The notes: generated by a model from the letters alone, not told the origin. Counted from the first letter of the stretch, positions 46,731 to 57,740 are shown. The stretch: 64,000 nt of DNA from Anniella stebbinsi (GCA_029215795.1 JARDYH010000002.1:65821001-65885000), one strand, 5' to 3'. Made by a program: numbers and translations.

Positions 46731-47784
46731 ATTCACAGAAAGAGCTTTACCCTTAATGGAGTAGATGGATGACACTTAATTGAGAAAAGAACGTGAATTT
46801 AATTTTACACCAAGAGCAACTGTGCATCTAAAGCTTTCCCTGCTTATAAAGCCCCTAGAGCACCTCATCTCCCTATATTATTTCAGTCCAAGGGGAGGTG
46901 TCCTTCTTGCTCTTTGTTCCAGAGTGAGGAACCTGGGAGCTGCCTATACGGTGCTGGGTTGCCACTGGTTTTGCTAAAACCTCACACTTTCTCTGCTGCA
47001 GGGTAGAGGCGGCTAATCCCGATGCAGAGGGGGCATGAATTTTCTTGCAGCCATGCAGCTTGCTGGCCCACGCTCTGCTCTCTGCCTGGGCAGACAGCAA
47101 CCAATCAGGGGCCGCCTTCCACCCAGGAATGCCTCCACATCAATGCTGGAGCAAGGCCAGACAGCGGAAGAGCCATGTTCACCTCACTCCAGCCTAAAAA
47201 GTTAGGCTAAGTCCTTGACTTTTTAAATGCAGAGCTTCACAGGAAAGCCCTGCGGAGGCTTTGAGATGGCTGCTGCATCGTATAACCAATGCAGCACCAC
47301 TGCGCAGCCACCATGGGGCTTTCAAAGCGTGTAGACAGCCCCCTGGCTTATTACCGGGTTTTTCATTAGACAGTGGGAGAGGAGTCAGCAGAGGTTGCAA
47401 GAACAGTGTTTCTGACTGCTCCAACTGGAGCTTTGGCATGGTCTCATAATTAACAGACAGGGAGTACCTTTAACAGAAAGGGAGTGCCCTGGTCACGCTG
47501 CACTGGCATCCAGGGAAAAATTGCTGGGAGAGCTTGACTCAGGTTGTGGGAACTTGGTGGAACTCCATCTACCTGGTTGGGAATTTGGTCTCAGAAGCAG
47601 CCACCAAATGAACCTCTGCTAAGTCCCTTCTATGTCCCTTCCCAAAGCACTATGTTTGGTAGTAAAAAGGAGCCACCAGATAACATCATTTCCTGGCTGA
47701 ATGCTTGAGCTGTCAGTCACAGAATTATGCCCCCTCCTCTCCCTTCTCCCCCCCCTTTTCCTTTTACTGAGAGCTTGGAGGGGG
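46731..47784. other. Unassigned DNA, no gene seen
   Basis: GC is moderately raised around 46990-47440 and short frames occur on both strands, but there is no recognisable protein or repeat end. Confidence 0.4.
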
Positions 47785-47792
47785 GACACAAC

Positions 47793-48177
47793 CAGGGCCG
47801 TGCAGAGCTGGTAATATGCCCAGGCCAGATGGGAAGTGTGTGCCCCCCCCCCCCATTTCAAACTGCTCATTAAGTATTTTTTAATCAGTGGCACTGATTC
47901 AGTGCTAAATACATATATGAACTAGAATGATTTATAAAACAGGTAATGGGAAGCACTTTTATTCAATATGTAAGACATCACTTCTTCACATTCAGAATTT
48001 CACAACGGAAGGCTTCTGTGCTGTTTCCGCAAGGCTGGCTCCTCAGTTATTGATAGGCTGCTTACGCTACAGAAGAAGTAGCGTAAGCTGGGGGGGACCT
48101 CCTCGTCAGAGTGCCCCCTCAAAATCGTGGGCCCTGGGCCAAATGGCTCCACGGCCCCCCCCCTCTGCACGGCCCTG
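47793..48177. mobile_element. hAT MITE, 'CAGGGCCGTGCAGAG' family
   Basis: A perfect 15-bp terminal inverted repeat, CAGGGCCGTGCAGAG, bounds 385 bp. Both sides carry the perfect 8-bp duplication GACACAAC (47785-47792, 48178-48185). The CAGGG start and 8-bp duplication are classical for hAT. The interior includes a poly-C run (47845-47855) and GCGTAAGC/GCTTACGC inverted words near 48058-48090. No transposase. It is a different family from hAT-1 to hAT-4. Confidence 0.93.
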
Positions 48178-48185
48178 GACACAAC

Positions 48186-49204
48186 TTTTGTCTGTGTCCC
48201 TTTGGAGTGGCTCCACAGCTTCAAGAAAAGCCTACTTCTCACCATTCAGAGAAGACCCCAGTGGTATTTGTTCCAAATACCTCTGAAGCAGGCTGCTTTA
48301 GTTTGCTCTTCAGGCTTCATGAAAAGCAGATTCACTCTCCTATTAGATGCTGGAGTCCTAATACTAAATAATTTTATCCCAACATATTGCAACGTATAAA
48401 TCACATTGTATTCTGTAAAGTATTATAAAATTGAGAACAATCAAGAACTTTTGTAACCATTTAATACCATGACCTGGATTCATTAATATTGTTGTTGTTA
48501 GATGGGATCCAGAAATATTCTTCCATGACTGGAAGGATACCGTTGACAGAACAGGACTTCCATGTCCTCTCCTCCACGTGCACCCACAAATCTCCCCCAA
48601 AATGATGCCCAGATGTGTAGAAATCACTTTGCTGGAGATACCCCATCCCTTAACAGTAGCAAACTGCAAGCCATTTTTAACCTATCAAGGATTTTCCTTT
48701 GGAAAGTATTTTTTCTACCACACCACAGTAAGTGTGTGAGTTTAATGTGAAAGTTTTGGTGGGCCAGATTCCAAGTAGCTTTATATTACCTATCCTTGAT
48801 CTCATACAGCTCCTCCTTACATCCTACCATGATTATTTATGAAATATGTGTACATAACTGTGTGCGAGGGAAAAAAATGTGAACATGTACTGTGCTACAA
48901 GCGCCCGTATTGCTCCTGTGTGCATGATGGCATGCAATTTCAACTCTACAGCAGTAGTGTGGTGGAACCAGGGCTCACAAGGACATAGCCACAGCACTTT
49001 TTGCTTAGCAGGGAGGCATATGTCATCTGCCACCACCCTCAGATTTCCCCGTTCCTTCTAAACTTAGCTACAGTCCTCACAGTAGCTAGGTGGGGGAGGG
49101 GTTTGATTTTTTTCCAGCAATAATAAAGTCATGAGTTATCCACTGGTAATGCAAAATATTTTGGGGTGGCATCATTTTGAATGAGCAATGAAGACCTAAT
49201 AACT
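48186..49204. other. Unassigned DNA, no gene seen
   Basis: The segment 48474-48620 shares 'gggatccagaaatattcttcc', 'ctggaaggatacc' and nearby words with 31725-31790, so an uncharacterised dispersed repeat is likely. No coding evidence. Confidence 0.4.
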
Positions 49205-49284
49205 TTATAAAATAATATAACACCAGTCTTAAAAGAATTGCATTGGTTGCCTATACTCTTCCAGTGAGAATTCAAGGTGTTTGC
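49205..49284 (+). pseudogene. L2-like LINE ORF2 fragment, part 1 of a split copy
   Basis: The frame reads ITPVLKELHWLPILFQ*EFK and VFA up to 49284, the L2-clade 'HWLP' motif region with one in-frame stop. The next residues of the family, MTFKALNSLGPQYLREHL, resume in the correct order at 50343. The 1.06 kb between is later insertion. Confidence 0.82.
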
Positions 49285-49286
49285 TA

Positions 49287-49328
<42 letters not shown>

Positions 49329-49443
49329 ATTTATATACCACCCCATAGCTGAAGCTCTTTGGGCAGTTGACAAGGATTAAAACATTGAACATGAAAAGCA
49401 GATATACACAATTAAAATCCATAAAATGTATTAAATCAGTTTA
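49285..49443 (-). mobile_element. L2-like LINE 3'-UTR inserted in the split L2 copy
   Basis: Read on the minus strand, a T-rich 3' UTR passes through the block GTCAACTGCCCAAAGAGCTT and 'cagctatggggtggtatataaatg' and ends in an (ATT)n tail (49289-49327 on the plus strand). It interrupts the ORF2 of the host L2 in the opposite orientation. I could not define its target duplication. Confidence 0.65.
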
Positions 49444-49451
49444 CATATTAC

Positions 49452-50331
49452 TAGGTGTGTGCACTGGATCGGGTCCGATCCACGATCCGGATCCAATCCA
49501 GGGGAAATTGGATACAATTATCCAATTTCCGATCCCCCCGCTGGATCGTCCGATCCAACCCGATCTGATCCGGAAAGGACCCGATCCAGATCGGAATGGA
49601 TCGGAGGATTGGTGGGCGCCCACTGGCGCCCGCTGCCACTTCCATTGGTGGGAGCCAGTGGGCGCCCGCCGATGGAAGCGAACAGCGGGGGGGGCCTTCC
49701 CTGGCGGGGCTGTCCGCTTCCATCAGCAGGCATCAGCAGACAATGGGGGCAGGTAAGCAGGAGGAAGGGGAGGGGGGCCCACGGCTCGCTAACCTGCCGG
49801 GGCCATCTGCTTCCCTCTGCCACTGGCCGCTACTGTGAGTAGGCTTCGCGGCCTGCCCCTAGGTAGCACGCCAGGTGATGTCATCACCTGGCACACGACT
49901 CAGGGGCAGGCCGCGAAGCCTGCTTGCAGTAGCAGCCAGCGGCGGAGGGGAGCGGATGGCCCCGGCAGGTAAGCAGGGGGAGGGGGAGGGGGAGGGGGCT
50001 TACCCCCCCGTGGGCACCAGCAGATGGAAGCGGACAGCCCCAGGAGGTAAGGAGCACGAGGGAGGAGGAGGGAGTTAGTCCCCCCCTCACCCACCTGCCG
50101 CCATTTTTTCCCCATAGACTTGCATTGGGGGAAAGCTTTCTTTCCCCCAATGCAAGTCTATGGGGAAAACAAAAATGGTGGCCAATCCAAAAATCGGATG
50201 TCTGATTTTTGGATCGGGATCGGGCCCGATCCGGTCTGGGGGCCCTCTGATTTTGTCCGATCTGATCCGGGACAAAATTGGAGGTCTCGATCCAGGTCCC
50301 GATCTGATCCGGGGGTCCGTGCACACCCCTA
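49452..50331. mobile_element. hAT-4, non-autonomous hAT element
   Basis: Starts TAGGTGTGTGCACTGG and ends with inverted TAGGGGTGTGCACGG, between perfect 8-bp duplications CATATTAC (49444-49451, 50332-50339). Subterminal GGATCGG/CCGATCC words match hAT-2. The interior has one palindromic cargo centred on AGGTGATGTCATCACCT (49873-49889) with AGGTAAG edges, GGGCGCCC dyads at 49613-49675, and a 50105-50163 hairpin with TAGACTTGCATTGGGGG arms. The right end, a GGATCGGACC-rich block, closely resembles the left end of hAT-2. Confidence 0.93.
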
Positions 50332-50339
50332 CATATTAC

Positions 50340-50840
50340 ATATGACATTTAAAGCCCTAAACAGCTTGGGACCTCAGTACTTGAGGGAGCACCTCTCCCT
50401 ATATATGCCTGACTGAAATTTGAGATCTGTTGGAGCAGCCCTCCTCTGCAGCCCTCCAACGTAAGACATACATTATGGTGGGATATGGGAGAGGGCTTTC
50501 TTTGCTGTGGCACCCCGATTGTGGAATATCTTCCCCCTTGGAGGCCCGACTGGTGCCGACACTGGCTTCACTTCGGCGTCAAGTTAAAACATGGCTTTTT
50601 ATCAAGGCCTTTGATGGCTAAACTCTCCATGGTTGCACATAACTTTAATTGTTTTTAATTTTTTCTATTGCTTTTTTTAAAAAATCTACTGGTTTTAATC
50701 TGTTAACAATGTATTACGTTTTCAGTTGTGTATATTATTTATTGTTTTATATTGTTCTGATTTGATCTGTACACCGCCCTGAGATCCCAGTGATATAGGA
50801 TGGGATACAAATGTTTTTAAAAATAAAATAAAATAAGTAA
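50340..50840 (+). pseudogene. L2-like LINE ORF2 fragment, part 2, with 3' UTR
   Basis: It resumes the split copy with MTFKALNSLGPQYLREHLSL then YMPD and a stop. Then comes the C-terminal block ERAFFAVAPRLWNIFPLEAR and LVPTLASLRRQVKTWLFIKA. The 3' end reads 'acaccgccctgagatcccag' and closes in AAATAAAATAAAATAAGTAAATAAA. Together with 49205-49284 it shows that one L2 insertion predates both the 49285 and hAT-4 insertions. Confidence 0.85.
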
Positions 50841-50993
50841 ATAAAGATCTGGTCCTGATAGAGATGAAAACTGCTAGAATTGGTTTGTTGATATGGATCA
50901 ACATAGCTTCCTGCATTTTTGGTCTCACCTTGGGAGTGAGGCTATGGGGACTGTGATGATGAGTGACTGTACTTCAATTTTCTCCACTGCTCT

Positions 50994-51172
50994 AGGCGTG
51001 ATCTACACCAAGCAGGATATAGCACTATGAAAGCAGTATGAAAGCAGTATATAAAAGGAAGGACCCACACTAGTGGTATTGAAGTGCACTGACTACTGTT
51101 GGGGTCCATAAGACACATACTATATACCACTTTCATACTGCTATATTCTGTTTGGTGTAGCTCGTGCCTTTT
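50994..51172. repeat. MITE, 'GATCTACACCAAGCAGGATAT' family, copy 2
   Basis: The left end, GATCTACACCAAGCAGGATA, and the right end, TATTCTGTTTGGTGTAGCTC, are inverted. The interior has CACTATGAAAGCAGTATGAA and its inverse TTTCATACTGC, so nearly the whole element folds back. Confidence 0.75.
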
Positions 51173-51174
51173 CT

Positions 51175-51625
51175 ATACCTCTTTCATGGACCTACCCGTA
51201 CACTACACTCAACATCTAAGGCCCTCCTCCAGGTGCCTACTCCGAGGGAAGCTTGGAGGATGGCAACAAGGGAGAGGGCCTTCTCAGTGGTGGCCCCCAA
51301 ATTATGGAATGATCTCCCCGACGAGGCTCACCTGGCATCAACATTGTTATCTTTTCGACGCCAGGTCAAGACTTTCCTCTTCTCCCAGGCATATAACATT
51401 TAACAGCATGTACTGAGTTTTTAATTGACCCCAGAACTATATTTAGGCCTGGCTGAGAGTTCACAGTTGTTTTAAATGTATACTGTTTTTATATGTTGAC
51501 TGTTTTTATGCTTTTATTGTTTTAAATTTTGTATATTGATTTTTAATGTCCAAAGTTTCTAATTTTTGTAAACCACCCAGAGAGTTTCGGCTATGGGGAA
51601 GTATATAAATGTAATAATAAATAAT
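51175..51625 (+). pseudogene. L2-like LINE ORF2 C-terminus and 3' UTR
   Basis: Frame 51164-51403 contains RERAFSVVAPKLWNDLPDEA, HLASTLLSFRRQVKTFLFSQ and AYNI, then stop. This is the cleanest L2 C-terminus in the window. The 3' UTR ends with 'gtaaaccacccagagagtttcggctatggggaagtatataaatg' and a TAATAATAAATAATAG tail. It separates the MITE 50994-51172 from a half-copy of the same MITE at 51625. Confidence 0.85.
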
Positions 51626-51662
51626 AGTGCTATATCCTGCTTGGTGTGAATTAGGCCTCAGA
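51626..51662. repeat. Half copy of the 'GATCTACACCAAGCAGGATAT' MITE
   Basis: GTGCTATATCCTGCTTGGTG is the inverse of the family end. It probably remains from a second copy or from duplication around the L2 insertion. Confidence 0.6.
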
Positions 51663-53419
51663 TGTACTCTGTAAATATCACACATCCCCTCATCTCCATA
51701 AATGCTCAATGCTAAGTGGAAACTAACTCAACGTACTGAACAATGCGCCCTTCAAAGCTATGTGGTGCTAGCAGAGACAGCCTCCTATACATTATAGACA
51801 CCAACGGTCATGTGATCCACTACAACAGTTCTTGACACTTTCTCTACTCGGATCAAGCTTGATTGTGATTACATCTTAGTGTGAGACTGACAGCACACTC
51901 CCCAGTTCTCCTGGGGCCAGAGGTTTTACTTTGCACAGTAATAGATGGGGAAAATGAGCTCTGAAACTCAAGCCTGATGCTGTGGTTATCTAGATTTAGG
52001 AACACACACACACACACTTGCTTCTTTAACCACTGTATTGAGCTGAAGTGTTGCTCCATGCCAGGCTTTGGTCACTATCCTAAGGGAGTAAAATAAACAG
52101 GCCCAGGAAAGGCAGTGGTAGAAGCCGGGCAGAGTGGGGGGGGGGAGCTTTGCAGATTGAGTGGCTTGCTTAGGGCCCAAGTGGATTCCTTCTTACACCA
52201 GAGCATCATTTATGTCTATGTTCTTCCATCTACCTTGTTTGCAGTAAATAGCTGCCCATTATGTCAGGTCAGGCAAGCAACTGTGGCGTCACAGCTCAGC
52301 AGTCGTGATCAGCTTGCCAAGCGCGGAGGTAAGGGCCTCCGGAGAGCAGCCGTGTGTCAAGCGCTTGTCTGTCAAGGTTCTAAGCGACAGTTTATCTTGA
52401 GGGTTTAAAACATCCCTTGCCAAGTTTCCCCTCCCCCTTCTCCTAGTTGACAATCTTCTTGAAGCAAGACAGATGTTGGCCCAGTTTTCTTTACGTTTGT
52501 TCTAATTCCACAAGGTGCAATACACAAAATACAATTCTGCCCATCTTTAAAGGCTGAAATCAAGACTAAGATATCTTTTTCTTTCTTTCTTTTTGTCCTT
52601 ATCTCTCTCTCTTTTTCTCCCACTTCCACCCCATCCTGAATCTGTTGCTGTGAGCTTACCATACTTACATACCATGCTTATTTTCAGCCAGGCCTCAGCC
52701 TGACTGGGGCTGATTTTCAGCAAAGTGATAATCAAGAACGATACCTTATAATCATGTGCAGAGTTACTTTCTCACCACTGAATATTAAGAACCAACTTCG
52801 TACATCTGCAGTTAGAAGGAACGGCTGTTAGTGCAGAATATATTGAATTTAGATGTTTGAGGGTCATGTTTCTCTTTTTTAGGAATTATACTTCACCTTT
52901 AGTGCATTCCTGAAGGCAAAGAGTTATGCCTAATGTAAAGTATTTCAAGCATTTTCTAGAACATTCTGGGTCACTCTAAGACTAATTTCAAATATTAGCA
53001 CCTTGTGCTTCAAGTTAGGTGCTGCAGCATACATCCAAGAGTTCAAGGCCATTATCACATGCATGGTTTTAAGCACACTCACCGCGACTTTGATCTACTT
53101 CTTCAGCGTGGGACTCGCATGACATTGTCCCCCTTGCACTGTTCTTGTGCCCTGAGTGCTCCATTTTTAGTTTCTTTTTTATTTAACCCTGAACGGGCAA
53201 AGTCCGTTTCAGGCAAGTTCAACAGGCTGAGCTGAGGTATCAGAGCAAAACCAACCACGTGTGATTCAAAACGCTAGATTTGCATAGGAAACAGAGGGGG
53301 AACCTGCAGAAGCAATCCGGGGGGGAAATGGTACGTGAGATAAAAGCCCAAGAATGTAAAAACATGATAGAGAATGGTCACCTTATTCTCATAACCATCA
53401 TGTCCTTGATATATTTGGG
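51663..53419. other. Unassigned DNA, no gene seen
   Basis: There is a short (CA)n at 52002-52017 and a pyrimidine-rich run at 52577-52625. At 53090-53135, 'cttcagcgtgggactcgcatgacattgtccc' matches the inverted right block of the 'GCTCCATCACACCA' family (62360-62395). No exon supported. Confidence 0.4.
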
Positions 53420-53525
53420 CTAGATCCAGACTAAGTCATAATTAGAGTAGACCCATTGAAATAAATGGGGTTTAAGTTAGTCATAAGTCTAAGTCCCATT
53501 GATTTCAGTGGGACTGCTCTACCTA
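53420..53525. repeat. Squamate palindromic repeat, two partial units
   Basis: AGAGTAGACCCATTGAAATA is followed by 'agtcccattgatttcagtggg', the canonical core. Confidence 0.6.
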
Positions 53526-53532
53526 TAACTAA

Positions 53533-53888
53533 GGGGATCATCAGATAAGCGTTTTATAGCATGCTCGTTACAGGGCATTAAAGGATTTTCGCAGGTCCTT
53601 TTCATGACACCATCTGCCTTTCCGCACCTTCTGCTCATTTTCCATTTTAAAAAAAGACTCTGGAAAATCCATTTTTTTTTCTCCTACAGCAAAATGTGCT
53701 GCCATTTCCTGCTATGTGCAGGAAAAGCAGCACAATAAAAACACCCACTGAATAGGCCATGTGGTCTTTGTTTACCTCCTCTTTTGGAAGATGCTCATCC
53801 CTGTTGTGGGACAGTAGCATGAGGCAAAGTGACAGGAGGGAAATGCGATGTCCCCCCACCCCTGTCTGAAGAAGCTCTAAGTCTGGAT
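53533..53888. repeat. MITE, 'GGATCATCAGATAAG' family, copy 2
   Basis: The left end GGGGATCATCAGATAAGCGT and block 'atagcatgctcgttac', 'ggattttcgcaggtccttttcatgac' match 27147. The interior ('gtgctgccatttcctgctatgtgcagg', 'aataaaaacacccactgaataggcc') is shared base for base over long stretches. The right end is near GTCTGAAGAAGCTCTAAGT (53863-53881). Confidence 0.65.
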
Positions 53889-55439
53889 CCCATCTTTTGT
53901 CTTTTTTCGTGATTGTTGTGAGCATCTTCAAAAATCTCCCACATCTTTCAAATATAAATAAAAGCATCCCAAAGATCTGGAAGAGAGAAGAAAGGGGTAG
54001 AGAAGAAGGTACAAAAATATTACCTTGCCATCATAGTAAAATGAATACACAATATTATGTGATCTCCATTTTTGAATTCACAGGTTGCAGAACAACTATG
54101 ATTACCTTTACTATTTTGCTGCTGTCCTAGTTGTTATATGCTAGAATGGATACTTATTAGACCTTCCTTCAGGATTCCTAGTTTCTATCCATTTTGGAGG
54201 CAGACATATAACAAGGGAGCACTTCTCTCTCTCTCTCTAAAACAGCACTAAGAAAAAGAGAATTTATCACAATGAAGTCTTTTCACTATCTTTTTAAGGT
54301 GCCCTAAAAGATGAATGTGAATAAATGACTAAGCTCTCTTAGGGTTATTTAAAGAAATGTTCATTCCAGTGATTAGGAAATGGCATTATATCTAAAATGA
54401 TTGGCTGTAAAAATCATTCTCAGCTCCAGCAAAACGTGTTGACCTAATGGATATTCCTCAAAGGTAAGTCAAAGTGTTATGTGATGTTCTCTTATTGATT
54501 GTTGATTCTAGATTTACCTCTGGGAACAAAAACAGCAAAGAAATGTTCTGAAAGAGAAAAAAAGAGTGACCTTTTCTACAGAGGCATTTTAAACCTGTGT
54601 GATGCTCATGTAGCAAAGCAAAAATATAAGAAAGAGGAAAAGATAATGTAACCTATAGGTTAAAAAAAGAACAGTACACAGCTATTCTGCTTGGTAGTAA
54701 TACTATATCAATATTTTCCTCATGCAATAGAATCTGTAATTTTAAGTTACTTGTAACCCAATTATCGTTTTCAGGACCAGCAACAGTGGGTGTATTAATG
54801 TGCAGAAAATATCTTGTAATGGCAGGAAGATGAACAAAGAAACATCTTCTACTCTGTCATGTGTGATGACAAGGCTATCTATTGATTTTTACTTTGTTTT
54901 ATTTGTTTGGCTTGGTTTAGAAGTCTACGTTTCAATCAAAATTGCAATGGCCAATATATTTTACATCTGTACTATATCTGGTGTTTCACTAAGAGACATG
55001 CATGGATTGTGGGTGTGGTTTTCCCATGATCCATCTAGAACTGGGCCCAATCTACATGGAAACACATTTATAAGCATTTTCTGGTTTTATCCGGATTTTC
55101 ATGCAATCAGCTTTGGTCCACCAGCATTACACGAATCAAGACAAATGGAGTTATATGCTACCTGGTCAAACTGCACTTACTTTGGGGTTGGGTGGGCATA
55201 GTCCTGTCAGTTGAACTAAACACCATCACCACATAGATGCTGCTCAGAGAATGAAATAGGCTTGTTCCCTGCCCCTGTCCATGCTTTCTTGCTCATGGAT
55301 ATTTACTGGAAGAGCTGAATTAAACCCCTGCAGTTTACCCCATAGCTCATTCAGCATTGGGATATTGTAAAAGTTTAAAGGAGCGCTACTGTACTATTGT
55401 AAATTGGAAAAAGAGGCTAGAAATTGTGAATGGGAAAGC
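53889..55439. other. Unique DNA, no gene seen
   Basis: The plus 133-codon frame at 54800-55201 has no recognisable domain and mixed hydrophobic composition, so I do not call it. The stretch 54300-54560 is repeat-free. Confidence 0.45.
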
Positions 55440-55590
55440 TAGGGTGACCATATTTTGGAAACCAAAAAGGAAGACAATATGGCCACCTCAAGGGGGCATG
55501 CCCACCAACATGTCCATCCCCCAAGGGGGTGTGCCCATCAACATGTCCAGCCCCCAAGGGGTGTGCCCACCCAAACATGGCCTTGGTCAC
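55440..55590 (+). mobile_element. hAT-like left end with 33-bp tandem repeat
   Basis: TAGGGTGACCATATTTTGGA matches the left end at 24723. It runs into three tandem units of about 33 bp built on CAAGGGGGYRTGCCCAYCAA and CATGTCCAYCCC (55488-55585). No right end was found. Confidence 0.6.
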
Positions 55591-56591
55591 ATGTCTGATT
55601 TCACAGCATACAATTAAGACAAACTTGTTCTACACAACATCTTAATGTTAAAATCACTGAAATAAAGAACAAGTGAGACATTGAATGTATCTGAAATTAA
55701 CTTCACTCACTTCTACTTTTGTAGCTTTTGCTGTTCTTTGAAGCTTTTACTATACTCTGTGTGATAGTGTCTCCCCTTTCCTCAAATATCTTTTCTGACT
55801 GCAAATCTTTCACTGGATTACAATAGTCTCAACTTTCCTAACGTTTAACACTCTTTCCCCATCATTTTTCTCATATCCATACTCACAGATTCAGCATACT
55901 GTTACCATTGAACAAATGAAGCAGTGGACAAGTGCAGAGAAATCTAGTACAACAAACTAGCAACCTAGCATGCAGGAAGAGTATAAAATATGATTACCCT
56001 GCAAACATTAGCCATGGAACAAAATGGACTAAAGGCTTGTTGTAGTCACTTCTCACCTCTTAGCTTGTTTCAACTTCTGGTTGATCAGTGAGAAACTAAT
56101 CTAACAATGTGTGATTATATCTCTGATTCATTAGCCATGTGAACAAGACCATGGTCAGTACAATACAAAGATAGGCCAGAACAGATGCCCATTATTACAA
56201 TACTAGATAAGGATCTTTCCCTCCTTTTATCCAAGTATATCCTGAATTTACATTGCCTTAGTGTGCAGAGAACATGCAACCAGCAGGTGCTCTCCAGAAA
56301 GATGCTTTCAGAGCCTAGGAGATTCAGACACACTCAAGCCAAGCCACACTACACACTCAAATATTACCTTACTTGGACAGAACAATTCTGGGACAAATCA
56401 ATACTTTGCAATCAACCAGACATGACAGTCAAAAACAACAAAGAAAAAACACACCTACCTCAATGACATAACAATACCTAATGACAAAACTGTTGCAGAA
56501 AAGGAAGAGTTAAAGAGAGAAAAATATACACCACTGGCTATGGAAGTTAAAGAACTATGGTAACAGGAAAAATTACAATCATTCAATTAGT
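55591..56591. other. Unassigned AT-rich DNA, no gene seen
   Basis: No repeat boundary or protein signal was identified. Confidence 0.4.
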
Positions 56592-56690
56592 TAGAGTGAT
56601 CATATGGAAAGGAGGACAGGGCTCCTGTATCTTTAAGAGCTGTATTGAAAAGGGAATTTCAGCAAGTGTCATTTGTATGCATGTAGCATC
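56592..56690 (+). mobile_element. Fold-back MITE, truncated monomer
   Basis: TAGAGTGATCATATGGAAAG, then 'gaggacagggctcctgtatctttaa', 'aaaagggaatttcagcaagtg' and GTATGCATGTAGCATC match the first half of the family. It breaks off at a CTAACCCTAACC junction with the CR1 fragment. Confidence 0.65.
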
Positions 56691-56699
56691 CTAACCCTA

Positions 56700-57046
56700 A
56701 CCAGTACCTCACACAATTTGGAAGCTATACTTCTATTAATGCAGTCCAAAATAGTGCTTGCTTATTTTGCAGTCCCGTCACACTGTTGGCTCATATTAAG
56801 CTTGGGATCTACAACAATTCCAAGATCCTTCTCGCCTGTAGTGTTGCTGAGCCAAGTATCCCCCATCTTGTAACTGTGCATTTGGTTTCTTTTTCCTACT
56901 TTTATAACTTGGCATTTATCCCTATTAAATTTCATTCTGCTGTTTTCAGCCCAGTGCTCCACTCTATCAAGATCACTTTGAAGTTTGTTTCTGTCTTCAA
57001 GGGTATTAGTCATCCCACCCAATGTTGTGTCATCATCATCACCATC
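56700..57046 (-). pseudogene. CR1 LINE reverse-transcriptase fragment
   Basis: The minus-strand translation reads DDTTLGGMTNTLEDRNKLQS, DLDRVEHWAENSRMKFNRDK, CQVIKVGKRNQMHSYKMGDT, WLSNTTGEKDLGIVVDPKLN and MSQQCDGTAK, then a stop and ASTILDCINRSIASKLCEVL. This is the classic CR1 ORF2 segment beginning at the catalytic (F)ADD box and running through the thumb region. It is about 115 codons with one stop and no LINE ends, so it is a dead fragment. The CR1 family is universal in sauropsids. Confidence 0.93.
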
Positions 57047-57740
57047 ATCCACACACACCTCATACTCAGGCAATAAAAATTAAAATCTACACACCCCTAC
57101 ACACTCACTCAAAGTGTGTGTGTGTGGGGGGGGAACCCCACACCTTCCCCAAGGCAATTAAAAAAAAAAACCTCCTCCCATACACGTAACAGGGGAGGGG
57201 GAATTAAAATCCACCCCCACACTCACCAAAGGCATCATCATCATTATCATAATCAGCCACCCACACAAGGCAAAATAACAGTAGACATAATAAATCTACA
57301 CACAAACGCACATACCCAAGGCAATAAAATAACATTAAAAATACAACACTCATCCACATACTCACCAAAGGAAAAAATAATAAAACTCCACACATGCACC
57401 AAGGCAAAAACCAACCAACCAACCAACCAACCACACACACTTAACCAAGACTAAAAATAAAATAAATATCCACATACCCCAACATACTCACCCATGGCAA
57501 ATCTAATAATAGTTTTAAAAAACATCCACATGTACCCCCCCAATTAATTCATCAAAATCAGTACTCAAGGAATATATGGAAAATAAGTGAAAACTAATTT
57601 CATCAATGCTGCCAATAATGAAATCTAATCTACCCCCCACCCCACTGAATTTAAATTGCAGCTAAAGCCAGTTCATTTGGTCTTCTATTAATTTAATACC
57701 CCCCCCACACACGCATACATACAAGAGCAGCAAATTGCTT
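57047..57740. repeat. Degenerate CA-rich tandem array, 45-60-bp units
   Basis: Repeated words 'ccacacactcaccaaggcaa', 'aataaaataa' and 'tacacacccct' recur about a dozen times in the same order. They are interrupted by (TG)n at 57115-57126, poly-A at 57161-57170 and an (AACC)n run at 57409-57432. It begins exactly where the CR1 fragment ends. Open frames on both strands reading His/Thr-rich or Cys/Val-rich peptides are artefacts. Confidence 0.7.

Noticed and set aside
54800..55201. 133-codon plus-strand open frame
   Set aside because: No recognisable domain, no splice or promoter context, and composition typical of AT-rich chance frames.
56690..56703. Interstitial telomere-like CTAACCCTAACC
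   Set aside because: Only two repeat units, at a MITE/CR1 junction. It may reflect break repair, but is too short to call.
57116..57454. 112-codon His/Thr-rich frame
   Set aside because: It is the translation of the degenerate CA-rich array.
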